DNA of 31,276 nt from Candidatus Gorgonimonas leptogorgiae (GCA_929200515.1 CAKNAD010000002.1:1-31276), one strand, 5' to 3'. Positions 1 through 8,325 are shown, counted from the stretch's first letter. Program-made: numbers and translations. Notes: generated by a model not told the origin, from the sequence alone.

Positions 1-834
1 TTCAGTGGCAACAGAATCTACAACAGGAGTCTCTGTTGCTGTGTCTAAGTTATCTTTGGAGCTAGTTGTTGCTTCTATCTCTGGCGATTCTTGGTTTTCA
101 GTAGATGAAATATCTTCTAGAATCTCACTTTTTTGTTGTTCTGTTTCTTTTGCTTGCATTAAAAATTTTTTAGCTTCTTTTAACTTTTCAGGGTCTTTTT
201 CAATTACTGCCTGAACTAATGCCGGATTAATAGGCAATATATGCATATCCTCTAATGCTTGAAGTTGAGATTCTAAGGTGGCCTGTACATTACCTATATC
301 TGTTTCCAAAATACAGCCTTTCTCATGCACATCTTTGCTTTTAGCTATTTTGATTTCTAATATAGTAGGAAAAGCTATCTTTAATTCAGAAATTTTTTGC
401 GAAAGATAATTGAAAGATTGAGGGTGAACTTTCAATAACACTTTAGAACATCTATACTTATGCAAGGAAGCTTCTATCATTTTTAAAGTAACTTCATTGC
501 TATTGTAATCTGATATTATCTTCCTTACTGAATCAGTTACCGTTTTATGTAAAAACGTAGAAGAATTTGCCAAAAATTTATTACATATATTTAAGGTATT
601 TAATATGGTGCTAGTTGTTTGTTGCATAACGGCAGCTACAGTTTTTTTTCTTGTTTCTTCGGTAATGCTATTGGCTTCACTTTTTGCTTTTGCAACAATA
701 GCCTCAGCCTTTTTATTAGCGTTCGCTATAATACCTTCTGCTTGCGATATAACGGCATATTCTTCAACTCGCAAAATAGAGCTTTCTGGGTAGTCTTCAA
801 ATTGATCTTTTGTTATTTCGATGAATTTACGCAT
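1..834 (-). CDS. sctL: SctL, T3SS stator protein (partial, C-terminus cut by window edge)
   Basis: Peripheral stator protein that holds the SctN ATPase at the cytoplasmic face of the type III secretion system (YscL/HrpE family). The first 278 codons are visible. The N-terminal part is helical and rich in Ala, Lys and Glu. Near residues 180-200 is the family's typical stretch (CILETDIGNVQATLESQL), the SctL/FliH-type signature. A further 80 or so residues follow, rich in Ser, Thr and Glu and probably disordered, and the stop codon lies outside the window. Family members usually end soon after the signature, so this tail is an unusual extension. The ATG at 834-832 lies 22 bases inside the 3' end of the SctK gene, which suggests translational coupling. 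The reading frame is closed by a stop at 850-852, so no much longer start exists. Identity is firm from both motif and position after SctJ-SctK. Confidence 0.85.
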   Translation of the reverse strand, partial: MRKFIEITKDQFEDYPESSILRVEEYAVISQAEGIIANANKKAEAIVAKAKSEANSITEETRKKTVAAVMQQTTSTILNTLNICNKFLANSSTFLHKTVTDSVRKIISDYNSNEVTLKMIEASLHKYRCSKVLLKVHPQSFNYLSQKISELKIAFPTILEIKIAKSKDVHEKGCILETDIGNVQATLESQLQALEDMHILPINPALVQAVIEKDPEKLKEAKKFLMQAKETEQQKSEILEDISSTENQESPEIEATTSSKDNLDTATETPVVDSVATE

Positions 835-1499
835 GTTGGCTCTACCATCTTAATGATTTTATGTATTAATAGTTTTAATAATTTTTCATCTTCCTTATTT
901 GCATAGTTTATATCATAGAATAATGTTTTAAACTCAATGGGCAGTTTAAATTTTACTCTATGAATTATTTTGTCATCTAAATCCTTAGAAATAGACAAAA
1001 TAGCACTAATTCCTGTTTTATAGATAAAAGATATATTTTCTTTCATTTGTGTTTTAAATTTGGGGTTGGCTAAAATAGATGGCGGCCAAGATGATAACAA
1101 CAACGGCACAGTATTAATAGCAAAGTTATAATCTTTTTCTCCTAACAATGATTTAAACTCTTGTTGTCCACCTCCCTGTAAACTAGTACGAATTAATACA
1201 TTGCAGAGTGCTATACCACAATATCTGGCAACATTATAAATTTTTTTATAATCAGCTATAAATAATTTAATAAGTGGGTGGTCAACTGGCACTGTAAACT
1301 TGCAATCCATATTTAACTTTCTTAGCATCCATACACTTGATTCCATATATAAAAACCGAATAAGATTTTTATCTAAGCTATTAAAAAATAATTTTTTTAC
1401 CCAGCTAGGATGATTGAGATCAATGCGTAGATGATAAAAGTCACAAATATCTTGCCACATATCACTGTCAAACATATTTGTAAACTTAGTATTATCCAT
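813..1499 (-). CDS. sctK: SctK, T3SS sorting-platform protein
   Basis: Cytoplasmic accessory protein of the T3SS sorting platform (YscK/HrpD/OrgA family), which links the inner-membrane ring to SctQ-SctL-SctN. The 228-aa soluble protein has no signal peptide or membrane segment. The N-terminal 'NHPSWVKKLF' and the later 'YKKIYNVARYCGIALCNVLIR' resemble the His-Pro-Trp and Arg-x-x-G-x-x-L patterns I associate with this weakly conserved family. The assignment rests mostly on synteny, since it lies exactly between SctJ and SctL as in Yersinia. Its ATG is preceded by a strong ribosome binding site (AAGGAGATTAGCAC), and its end overlaps the sctL start by 22 bases. Confidence 0.7.
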   Translation of the reverse strand: MDNTKFTNMFDSDMWQDICDFYHLRIDLNHPSWVKKLFFNSLDKNLIRFLYMESSVWMLRKLNMDCKFTVPVDHPLIKLFIADYKKIYNVARYCGIALCNVLIRTSLQGGGQQEFKSLLGEKDYNFAINTVPLLLSSWPPSILANPKFKTQMKENISFIYKTGISAILSISKDLDDKIIHRVKFKLPIEFKTLFYDINYANKEDEKLLKLLIHKIIKMVEPTCVNSSK

Positions 1500-1534
1500 G
1501 TGCTAATCTCCTTTTAAAACCTAATGCTATAAAG

Positions 1535-2377
1535 TTATTCTGGTGGCTTTTCTTCAGTTTCTGTTATTTCTTCAGCTTTATCTTTATCAGCTTGTGCTTC
1601 TGTATCATCTGCATCTTTTGATTCTTCTTTTGTTTTGCTTTTATCTTTATTTTTACGAGAATTTATGTAAAAGAATACCGCCACTCCAGTAAATAGCAAC
1701 ACAAAAATAATAATTGCTATAATTAAAGAATAATATTGATTTTCTCCAGCAGCTGATACTATTCCAGAGCTACCGTACGCTAGCCCCTGCTCATGTGGAG
1801 TGTCTGCCTCAAATAACACTATACCTACATTATTGGGAAGAATTCTAGGTATGGATTTGACAACAAGAGTGGTTATATCTTGAACTTTATCTTTTAGATC
1901 AACAAATTTGCTATATTTTATCATAACTGACACAGACATATCGTTGGCACTTTTTTGTGAGCTACGCTCCCTGCCTTCCTTGAAAGGCATAATAATATGA
2001 GCCTTTACATCAAGCACCCCAGATATTGCGCTTATCATCTCAGCGATTCCTTGTGCTACAGCATAGTTATACCTAACCTGCTCTTCTAACGGAGATTTTA
2101 TTAAACTGTCTGCCGGGAATAATTTAGGCACTGTGTCATAATAATTTTTAGGGTAGCCATAGGCATAAAGTGCATCAACAGCTATAGCTTTTTTGTCAGT
2201 TGGTACAGAAATTGAAGCAACGCCTTTTTCTAAAATAATAGAAGCTTTAATTCCGCTAGCATTTAACAGGGCTAACATTTCATTGGCCTCTTTTTCTTGT
2301 AAATTAGAATAGAGAACACCTTCGCAACCTGTTAATAATAAACAAATAAAGCTCAATACAAGTACAATAGTCTTCAT
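1535..2377 (-). CDS. sctJ: SctJ, T3SS inner-membrane ring lipoprotein
   Basis: Inner MS-ring component of the T3SS basal body (YscJ/PrgK/EscJ family), anchored by an N-terminal lipid and a C-terminal membrane helix. The 280-aa protein begins with a lipoprotein signal peptide whose lipobox is LLTGC, so Cys18 would be lipidated. Next come the ring-building domains, with the family pattern 'L..KEANEMLALLNASGI' and the second subdomain around 'LEEQVRYNYAVAQGIAEMISAISGVLDVKAHI'. A membrane segment lies at about residues 217-237 (YYSLIIAIIIFVLLFTGVAV), followed by a charged Lys/Glu/Asp-rich cytoplasmic tail. Length and layout match the family. The start is supported by AAGGAAG eight bases upstream. 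Confidence is high. Confidence 0.93.
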   Translation of the reverse strand: MKTIVLVLSFICLLLTGCEGVLYSNLQEKEANEMLALLNASGIKASIILEKGVASISVPTDKKAIAVDALYAYGYPKNYYDTVPKLFPADSLIKSPLEEQVRYNYAVAQGIAEMISAISGVLDVKAHIIMPFKEGRERSSQKSANDMSVSVMIKYSKFVDLKDKVQDITTLVVKSIPRILPNNVGIVLFEADTPHEQGLAYGSSGIVSAAGENQYYSLIIAIIIFVLLFTGVAVFFYINSRKNKDKSKTKEESKDADDTEAQADKDKAEEITETEEKPPE

Positions 2378-2516
2378 TTATATTCTTCCTTGTGATCCTC
2401 CATAAACATTGAAGACATACTTTCTACATTATCTTCAAATAAAAAATGTATAAAATCCCGTGTTAAAAGAAACATTATACAACCATATAACTTCAATAGT
2501 ATTCATTAATAAGTAG

Positions 2517-2867
2517 CTACTGCATTTTTAATAAAGTTTCTAATGTTTGATTAGCCTTACCCACGGCTTTTGCTGTTAAATCCTGAGTGATCATCATGCT
2601 ACTGATAGCATATTGTATCTTAATTAAACTAGCTGGTGATGTATCGCTTGATAATGTATTTACGGTGTGCATTTGCCTATTAAACTTATCTCTTGCATGG
2701 CCTATAAAATTTATAAATGGATTATCAGCAGGGTTTTTGGTATTCACCTGGTTATTATAAGCATCCTTAAATTCAGCAACATCGCTGGGGTTTACCCCTT
2801 TTTGCGAAACTTTAGAGGTTTGCTCCTCAGTAATTTTGCCAACAGCACCCGAGACTCCTTTATCCAT
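2517..2867 (-). CDS. sctI: SctI, T3SS inner rod protein
   Basis: Early secreted inner-rod protein that connects the export gate to the needle (YscI/PrgJ/EscI family). The product is 116 aa with no signal peptide, as expected for a T3SS-exported subunit. The C-terminal helix ends 'VGKANQTLETLLKMQ', matching the family's conserved end (G-K-x-x-Q-x-[IL]-E-x-L-L-[KR]-x-Q). A longer reading from a TTG at 2879 is possible, but I chose the ATG at 2867-2865 because GAGGTG sits six to seven bases upstream. The gene lies just before sctJ, as in Yersinia, with an untranslated gap of about 140 bases between them. Confidence 0.87.
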   Translation of the reverse strand: MDKGVSGAVGKITEEQTSKVSQKGVNPSDVAEFKDAYNNQVNTKNPADNPFINFIGHARDKFNRQMHTVNTLSSDTSPASLIKIQYAISSMMITQDLTAKAVGKANQTLETLLKMQ

Positions 2868-2932
2868 GATACACCTCAAACATACAAAAATAAAACAAAC
2901 TGCAACGAGACTGACACGATACTAATATAGCT

Positions 2933-3274
2933 TTAAAACCTATCTACATATTCAGCATTTTTTGCTGCTATATCCCGAGAAAGCGACATCATGTTTTTAG
3001 TAAAATAAAAACCAAAAATTATATATAGCTGTTTCTTACGAGGAAGCTTCTTTAGCCATGCTTGATTTTCAATACGGTTATCTATTTGCTTCTGAACATC
3101 ATCACGGTTTTTAAATGCTGAAGGTTTTTTAAAAGATAAATCCTGAGATTTATTAAATACACTAGCCTTTTGCTCTGTATTTTGCTGTGTTGGAGCTACA
3201 ATTTTAGGACTAGGCCTAGCCATACCTTGGCTACCTGAAGACACCCAACCACTCCTGTTAATATTCTGAGACAT
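2933..3274 (-). CDS. Small T3SS-operon protein in the YscH position, function unknown
   Basis: I do not recognise this 113-aa protein by sequence. It lies between the needle gene and the inner-rod gene, where Yersinia has yscH (encoding the secreted protein YopR). The N-terminal half is low-complexity and rich in Ser, Gln, Asn and Pro with no signal peptide, which would fit a T3SS-exported protein. The C-terminal half is basic and helical ('WLKKLPRKKQLYIIFGFYFTKNMMSLSRDIAAKN'). A ribosome binding site (AGGTGG) precedes the ATG. It may be a secreted early substrate or regulator of needle length, or a lineage-specific T3SS component. The positional analogy to YscH is the only functional hint. 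Confidence 0.6.
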   Translation of the reverse strand: MSQNINRSGWVSSGSQGMARPSPKIVAPTQQNTEQKASVFNKSQDLSFKKPSAFKNRDDVQKQIDNRIENQAWLKKLPRKKQLYIIFGFYFTKNMMSLSRDIAAKNAEYVDRF

Positions 3275-3385
3275 AAAATCACCACCTAAAACTTCAATTA
3301 TTGTTTACAGAATAAAACTAGCAATAGATAAACATACTACTTTACTAAATATCTTAAACTTAACTATAAGTATATTTGTATGTGC

Positions 3386-3682
3386 TTATATCTTCTGAAT
3401 AGTACCAGAAGACACATCCTTAATCGATTTCATCATCGAAGAAAACAGATTAAAATTTAACGTCCATTTATTAATCCTAAACTGCATTGAAGCTAAATTA
3501 GCAGGGTTAGGATTATTGCTATTTTGTAACTTCTTCATCGCTGCTTTAATACTGGAATCAGATGCTATAAGAGCACCTGACATTGACTCCATTGCACCGT
3601 TAAAACTGAAATTATCAGCATCTAGTAGCGCCTTATCTGGTTCATCAATGGCTGTTTTTTTACCGGCATCTAAATCTGCCAT
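3386..3682 (-). CDS. sctF: SctF, T3SS needle subunit
   Basis: Needle filament protein (YscF/PrgI/MxiH family). At 98 aa it has the length and helix-turn-helix layout of the family. The turn is 'NSNNPNPANLASMQFRINKW', matching the conserved N-P-x-[NP]-x-x-x-L-[AS]-x-[LM]-Q pattern. The C-terminal helix ends 'MMKSIKDVSSGTIQKI', matching the hallmark 'x-K-x-I-K-D-x-x-x-x-I-x-Q-K-x'. The ribosome binding site is near-consensus (AGGAGG, seven to eight bases before the ATG), which fits a highly expressed structural subunit. The two genes upstream in transcription encode likely needle chaperones (SctG-like, SctE-like). Confidence is high. Confidence 0.93.
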   Translation of the reverse strand: MADLDAGKKTAIDEPDKALLDADNFSFNGAMESMSGALIASDSSIKAAMKKLQNSNNPNPANLASMQFRINKWTLNFNLFSSMMKSIKDVSSGTIQKI

Positions 3683-3722
3683 AATAACACCTCCTAATTA
3701 TGGTTAGATACTATACATCAGT

Positions 3723-4142
3723 TCATTTACTAGATTTTATTCTTTCTTTTGCCTGTTCGATTGCATTTTCACCAAAATTTTTTAGTAACGGATCATCCGA
3801 GTCTTTACAGCGATGAGCAAAGCCAACGGCCGTCTCTATATCATTAATTTTAAAGGCAAGTAAACAAATTGCCATATCAATTTCAGATGCTTTATCTTTA
3901 TTTGATTCTTTTTTTAACACTTCAAAGGCTTCACTTAGTTCGCTATTACCAGCGTAAGCAAAACAACGACCAACCGCTATAGGTATAGAATTACCACCAG
4001 TTAGTTCTAAAGCGTCAAAAATGCTAAGAGCCTCATCTTTAAATCCATTGCCTGCCGCTGTTAACCCTACTTCCATTAAAAAAACTTTATCTTTTTTATC
4101 AAGTGTTATCACAGGCTTAGTTTTTTTCATATCATCATTCAT
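3723..4142 (-). CDS. SctG-like TPR chaperone of the needle subunit
   Basis: This 139-aa soluble, helical protein has TPR-like pairs. 'LMEVGLTAAGNGFKDEALSIFDAL' is followed by 'IPIAVGRCFAYAGNSELSEAFEVL' and then 'IDMAICLLAFKINDIETAVGFAHRC', each with the small-residue and aromatic spacing of TPR helices. Size and fold match YscG/PscG/AscG and chlamydial CdsG, which with a small SctE partner hold the needle subunit as a cytoplasmic monomer before export. The neighbours fit: an SctE-like gene just upstream and the needle gene just downstream. In Yersinia the needle gene comes before yscG, so the order is swapped here. The fold is convincing. The specific role comes from the context. Confidence 0.72.
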   Translation of the reverse strand: MNDDMKKTKPVITLDKKDKVFLMEVGLTAAGNGFKDEALSIFDALELTGGNSIPIAVGRCFAYAGNSELSEAFEVLKKESNKDKASEIDMAICLLAFKINDIETAVGFAHRCKDSDDPLLKNFGENAIEQAKERIKSSK

Positions 4143-4175
4143 AAATATTAAACACCCAAGTTAAAACAATAAAAA

Positions 4176-4430
4176 TTATGCTTCCCCCAAACGCTCATGC
4201 ATACTGCGTACAACATAATCCGATACTTCCCAAGCTGTTTTTAACTTTTCTAAAACAACTTTTTTATCAGAGCTGCACCCTTTAGCTAACTGTTTTTCTA
4301 CAGCTAATTTACTACTGCTTATTTTATCTATATATTCCCGTAGCTTAACACCATTGCTATCTGCCTTTAGATTTTCCTCTAATGCAGTCATTAAAATTTC
4401 TTCAGCCACGTCGTCGGTAAATTCACTCAT
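4176..4430 (-). CDS. SctE-like small needle co-chaperone
   Basis: This is a small 84-aa protein, mostly helical and rich in Lys, Glu and Leu, with an apparent two-helix hairpin ('EEILMTALEENLKADS' and 'LEKLKTAWEVSDYVVRSMHERL'). It sits directly after sctD and before the TPR gene, the place of yscE/pscE and chlamydial cdsE, whose products pair with the TPR chaperone around the needle monomer. A TTG at 4445 opens a slightly longer frame. I prefer the ATG at 4430-4428, which has GGAG nine bases upstream and overlaps the sctD stop by 8 bases. Sequence similarity alone would be too weak for naming, so the call rests on size, helicity and order. Confidence 0.65.
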   Translation of the reverse strand: MSEFTDDVAEEILMTALEENLKADSNGVKLREYIDKISSSKLAVEKQLAKGCSSDKKVVLEKLKTAWEVSDYVVRSMHERLGEA

Positions 4431-5796
4431 TATTAGTAACTCCAAATGAATAAAACATAGCCTGATTGCCTTTTATCATTGTGATACCTTTACGATTAAT
4501 TTCTTTTACTATAAAACCACTTGGTAACGCTGAACCACGCATATAACTTTCGCCATTCTTTAAAGTAAACCTAGGATTTCTACCAATCTCTACCGAAGCA
4601 ATTTTTAAGCTTTGTTCAGATAAGCTTTTAGTATATGCCTCTAAGCTGGGAGAAAACCCATATCTTCTACGAAAATATTCCGCCTGTTGATGAAAAATCT
4701 TGTTTTGACTATCGGATAAATCAGCAAAAACTACTAATTTTTTACCGTCCATTTCTATATGTTTGATATCAATAACACCCGCTAAAGTAAGCATTCTTTT
4801 AAATATAACTAATAATTTTACAGAATGAATATACTCTAAATCCCAAGATTTTAAACCGAGCACTTTAGTATTCAAATAATTCTCTAACTCACTAAACTTG
4901 CTATAATCTTTGATATATCCTCTTAATACCACAGTGCCTAATTCTTCTCCTGGATATGCATCTAACCCTTTAAAACCATATCTATCAAGTAAGCTATTTA
5001 CTGTTTGTACAATTGTTTCCTCAACTTTAACTTTTAATACTGATATGGTTTTTATGCTTTTTAATATAACTTTTAATTCATCAAAATCTTTCTTAGTTCG
5101 CACGTACCCAGATACCAATATCACTTCGGTTTTTGAAAATAATAAACTTACATTAACACCATACAAACCCGCAATTTCAATTTTTCTTCTAATGCTTTTA
5201 ATATCTAATTCAATACTGCTAGATTTGTCATCAATAATAATGCTAGAGGGCATATTATTATCTTCTGTTATTAAACTAAAAATAAGCACTACAGAAACTG
5301 GGAAAATAACACACAACAAAGCAAAACTAGCAAATAAAAAACTCTTAACTAAAGGATTTATTATGATACGGCTCTTCTTGGCTTTAGTATCTTCTTGTGA
5401 CTCTTCTTCTGATTGTTCATTTTCTATTGATAAATTATCTTTATCTATTGTTTCTTTGATTTCCTGAAATTCTGGCCAATCGGTTGCCCCAAAAACAACT
5501 GCCAAACTCAACCCCTTTGTAGTAAGTATAGAACTATTTTCAACTAATGACCTATCTTCTTCTGCTATATTACTATTTATTCTAAGACCATCTTCTTTAT
5601 TTAATAAAATAGCGTATAATTCATGATCTTTATTTACTTCAAAGCGTAAATGTGCCTCAGATAAATTATAACCAGGTAAAATTACATCTGATGTTGCGTC
5701 ATTTGTGCCCAAAGTAAAGCTTCCCTCGGGTAAGTCTATAATTACTCCTAAATAAGCCCCAGTAAGTATTTTTAACTTCCATAATTCCTGATCCAT
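4423..5796 (-). CDS. sctD: SctD, T3SS inner-membrane ring protein with FHA domain
   Basis: Outer component of the T3SS inner-membrane ring (YscD/PrgH/CdsD family), bitopic and connecting the cytoplasmic sorting platform to the periplasmic rings. The 457-aa protein begins with a cytoplasmic FHA-like domain at about residues 1-115 ('LKILTGAYLGVIIDLPEGSFTLGTN...DVILPGYNLSEAHLRFEV', the YscD-type form). An acidic linker leads to one membrane segment at about residues 150-175. Periplasmic BON-like ring repeats follow ('GLYGVNVSLLFSKTEVILVSGYVRTKKDFDEL', then 'GYIKDYSKFSELENYL'). The ATG has AGGA at suitable spacing. The gene follows sctC, as in Yersinia, and overlaps the next gene. Length is within family range. 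Confidence 0.9.
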   Translation of the reverse strand: MDQELWKLKILTGAYLGVIIDLPEGSFTLGTNDATSDVILPGYNLSEAHLRFEVNKDHELYAILLNKEDGLRINSNIAEEDRSLVENSSILTTKGLSLAVVFGATDWPEFQEIKETIDKDNLSIENEQSEEESQEDTKAKKSRIIINPLVKSFLFASFALLCVIFPVSVVLIFSLITEDNNMPSSIIIDDKSSSIELDIKSIRRKIEIAGLYGVNVSLLFSKTEVILVSGYVRTKKDFDELKVILKSIKTISVLKVKVEETIVQTVNSLLDRYGFKGLDAYPGEELGTVVLRGYIKDYSKFSELENYLNTKVLGLKSWDLEYIHSVKLLVIFKRMLTLAGVIDIKHIEMDGKKLVVFADLSDSQNKIFHQQAEYFRRRYGFSPSLEAYTKSLSEQSLKIASVEIGRNPRFTLKNGESYMRGSALPSGFIVKEINRKGITMIKGNQAMFYSFGVTNNE

Positions 5797-5836
5797 GTTA
5801 TATCCTACGATCTAATAACTTTAATAATAAGTTAGT

Positions 5837-7906
5837 TCAATCCTCTGTAATTATCCTTATGCCTTGTACACCATCGCTTGTTAAGCAGTCTACTTCAGAA
5901 TAATAAATATTATTTTTATCATTTTGATCTATTAAGAACTTAGCCTTATCTTTTGTATGACAAGGATAAATAATTTTAAAATCTATGTACTTATTTTGTA
6001 ATTTGTTTAAATCAGCATCAGCATTACTAGGTTCACTGTATTCTTTAACTGGAACTTTATATTCCTTTTCAAAGCTACTAGATATTAAATTAGCTGATTG
6101 TTGCTTGTCATTTAATTCTTCAGCAACCTTTACACTTTTTTTATTAGATGTAACCTTTACAGGATCTATTGTTGTTTTTGTATGTTCAGTTTGTTCTACT
6201 GTGCTATCAGACCAAATACCTTCATCTTTGTTGCTAGTAATAAGTCGATTTGCTTCTGCATCTTCATCAATTTTTTTAAGTAACTTATCACGCTCAGTAT
6301 ATAACATATTTGATTTATCAAATGTGCTATATATGATACGTGGTTGCAATAAAAACATTCTCATGAACTTTACTTTTTTATTAGACCTATCTTTAAATAA
6401 TAGACCAATAATAGGTAAATCTCCGAGTATAGGAAGTTTATTAACTTTATCTATAGTGCTATCTGTGTAATATCCGCCTATTAATAAGCTCTCACCTTCA
6501 TTTATGGTTGCCATAGTATTTATGGTAACATTATTAATCATTGGCAACTCGCCTTGTGATGATCCTCCCCCTTGTTTACCATCTTGAATGCTTATCTTTA
6601 AGGATACCTTTTTATGAGAAGTAAAATCTATTATTCTAGGAGTGATGTTTAACGAAGTACCAAATGTTATTTTTTGTATTGTATTAGAATATTTTGAAGC
6701 TAGCGGTACATGTATGATATTATCAAAATTTAAATTTGCTGTAGTGTTATCTTGGGTTAACACTGCGGGTCTTGAAGCATATTTTGCATTGCCTTCTCGG
6801 TGTAATACGCTAACTCTTGACATAAAATCAGCAGTTTCTTTACCAACTAGTGTAAAAGGATTTCCACTAGCTATAGATTTAGCTGATAAATCAGTATTTA
6901 AGCTTATCCCTAAATTACTATCTTTATCTAGACCTTTAGTTATATCCCATAAAATACCTAAATCTTCAGATTTAGATACACGTATATCTATTATTGAAAG
7001 GCTAATTTCTATTTGTCTTTGGGGCTTATCTAACTCATTAATTAAATATTTATAAATTTTAATTCGCTGCGGGGTATCACGGACTAATATAGCATTTAAT
7101 TGGTCTATAGCTTCAATACCAGAGTTTAGTGGCGGATGATTAGATGCCGCAACATCTAATAAATCACTCAAATTTTTTGATTTTTTACTGCCTATTTCTG
7201 AAGCTTCTGGAGACTCCCTACTCGAACTTCCTTTGTATAAAACACTTTTATCATCTATAAACATTTTTTGCAGTAATTTTACTACTTCGTCTGACACAGC
7301 TATGTGTTTGAGCTTAATAATTGCTACTTCTAAATTCTTCTCTTCTAATCTAGCCCGTTGTGAATCTACTATTTTTAAAGTTTCTTTTATAAGAGAGACA
7401 TAACGAGGTGGTCCAAATACATATACTATAGATTGCTCGGGTATTTCTTTCCATTTAAACCGGTCATCCCAAATACCTGTATCTTTAGCAGCATCTTTTA
7501 ATTGTTTTATTGTTATATTATTTAGTGTCAACATTATACTAGTGTTCTCTGATATTGCAGTAATATACAAAATATTACTATCAAAATACCAAGTTAAATT
7601 GTATAATAGACAAAATTCATTTAAAAAACTTACTGCGGAAAAAGATTCAAAAGTTTTATTAATATTAATATCTATTTTATCACTAACAGATACCTTGACA
7701 CGGTAATTATGCGAGAAACCTTGCATTACTTCTTCAACACTTACCCCTCTGGCAACAAAATAAAATGGTTGTCTTTTATTGAGGAAGCTTAATTCTGTTG
7801 TTGAATTACTACTATGACTATATTTGCTATCTGCATATACCGTAACAATAGTAAAAAGTAATAAAATAACTGTAGATATAGATAATATATTCAATCTAGT
7901 CTTCAT
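5837..7906 (-). CDS. sctC: SctC, T3SS outer-membrane secretin with C-terminal extension
   Basis: Outer-membrane secretin ring of the T3SS (YscC/InvG/CdsC family), 689 aa. A Sec signal peptide covers residues 1-25, with cleavage likely after VYA. The N0 domain follows at about 45-115 ('FYFVARGVSVEEVMQGFSHNYRVKVSVSD'), then N1/N3-type domains to about 290. The secretin core runs from about 300 to 525, with 'KITFGTSLNITPRII' and 'INEGESLLIGGYYTD...KLPILGDLPIIGLLFKD', the hallmark end of secretin barrels. About 165 more residues follow, rich in Ser, Lys and Asp and containing two cysteines near the end. These look longer than a usual pilotin-binding S-domain. No separate pilotin gene is visible here. 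The ATG overlaps the upstream gene's TGA in an ATGA junction. Confidence 0.93.
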   Translation of the reverse strand: MKTRLNILSISTVILLLFTIVTVYADSKYSHSSNSTTELSFLNKRQPFYFVARGVSVEEVMQGFSHNYRVKVSVSDKIDININKTFESFSAVSFLNEFCLLYNLTWYFDSNILYITAISENTSIMLTLNNITIKQLKDAAKDTGIWDDRFKWKEIPEQSIVYVFGPPRYVSLIKETLKIVDSQRARLEEKNLEVAIIKLKHIAVSDEVVKLLQKMFIDDKSVLYKGSSSRESPEASEIGSKKSKNLSDLLDVAASNHPPLNSGIEAIDQLNAILVRDTPQRIKIYKYLINELDKPQRQIEISLSIIDIRVSKSEDLGILWDITKGLDKDSNLGISLNTDLSAKSIASGNPFTLVGKETADFMSRVSVLHREGNAKYASRPAVLTQDNTTANLNFDNIIHVPLASKYSNTIQKITFGTSLNITPRIIDFTSHKKVSLKISIQDGKQGGGSSQGELPMINNVTINTMATINEGESLLIGGYYTDSTIDKVNKLPILGDLPIIGLLFKDRSNKKVKFMRMFLLQPRIIYSTFDKSNMLYTERDKLLKKIDEDAEANRLITSNKDEGIWSDSTVEQTEHTKTTIDPVKVTSNKKSVKVAEELNDKQQSANLISSSFEKEYKVPVKEYSEPSNADADLNKLQNKYIDFKIIYPCHTKDKAKFLIDQNDKNNIYYSEVDCLTSDGVQGIRIITED

Positions 7907-8325
7907 GGTCTTAATACCTGAGACTCAGGTGAAGCTACTTGAGTTAAATCTTGATTATTTTTATATAACAGACTAACAATATGTTGGGTATAAGCTTCAT
8001 GCTGGTAGATTATATCTTCTATATTACTTTTTTCATCTTCTCTAACTAGCCTTTGCACTACAAAATCCTCTTTTTCATTTACAGCTACAAGGCTATCAAA
8101 TACAGCAGAAGTATTAAAACTAAATTTTAATACATTAATAATATCTTCTAAAGATATATTTTTTTGTAGGAGTTTGTCTAATTTTTCTATTACTGACACA
8201 ATCCAATATCTTTCTTTTATATTATAAATATAGGATGGGTGATTATCATCTAAATCTATCTTAGTTGCTTTTTTGTGGTTTTCTGCGATATATTTAGTTA
8301 CATCTTTAATACTTAGGTTATCCAT
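7903..8325 (-). CDS. Unknown protein, first gene of the T3SS operon
   Basis: I do not recognise this 140-aa protein. It is soluble, acidic and helical, with a long hydrophobic-heptad stretch in the middle ('YWIVSVIEKLDKLLQKNISLEDIINVLKF') and no signal peptide or membrane segment. It is the first gene of the T3SS operon and its stop codon overlaps the sctC start (ATGA), so the two are likely co-translated. Yersinia has the small chaperone gene yscB in this position and the length is similar, but I cannot see the mixed alpha/beta pattern of class I T3SS chaperones. A chaperone or regulatory role is therefore only a possibility. No strong ribosome binding site precedes the ATG. Confidence 0.55.
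   Translation of the reverse strand: MDNLSIKDVTKYIAENHKKATKIDLDDNHPSYIYNIKERYWIVSVIEKLDKLLQKNISLEDIINVLKFSFNTSAVFDSLVAVNEKEDFVVQRLVREDEKSNIEDIIYQHEAYTQHIVSLLYKNNQDLTQVASPESQVLRP

Noticed and set aside
2374..2475. A 33-codon minus-strand reading frame ending in an ATGA overlap with the sctJ start
   Set aside because: The overlap is suggestive, but there is no ribosome binding site, the product shows no recognisable motif, and the AT-rich spacer gives short frames by chance.
4910..5467. A 185-codon plus-strand frame opposite sctD
   Set aside because: It lies wholly antisense to a well-supported gene. The product is a low-complexity shadow of the minus-strand codons.
5985..7055. Plus-strand frames of 161 and 137 codons opposite sctC
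   Set aside because: They are antisense shadows of a secretin gene with clear domains and have no upstream signals.
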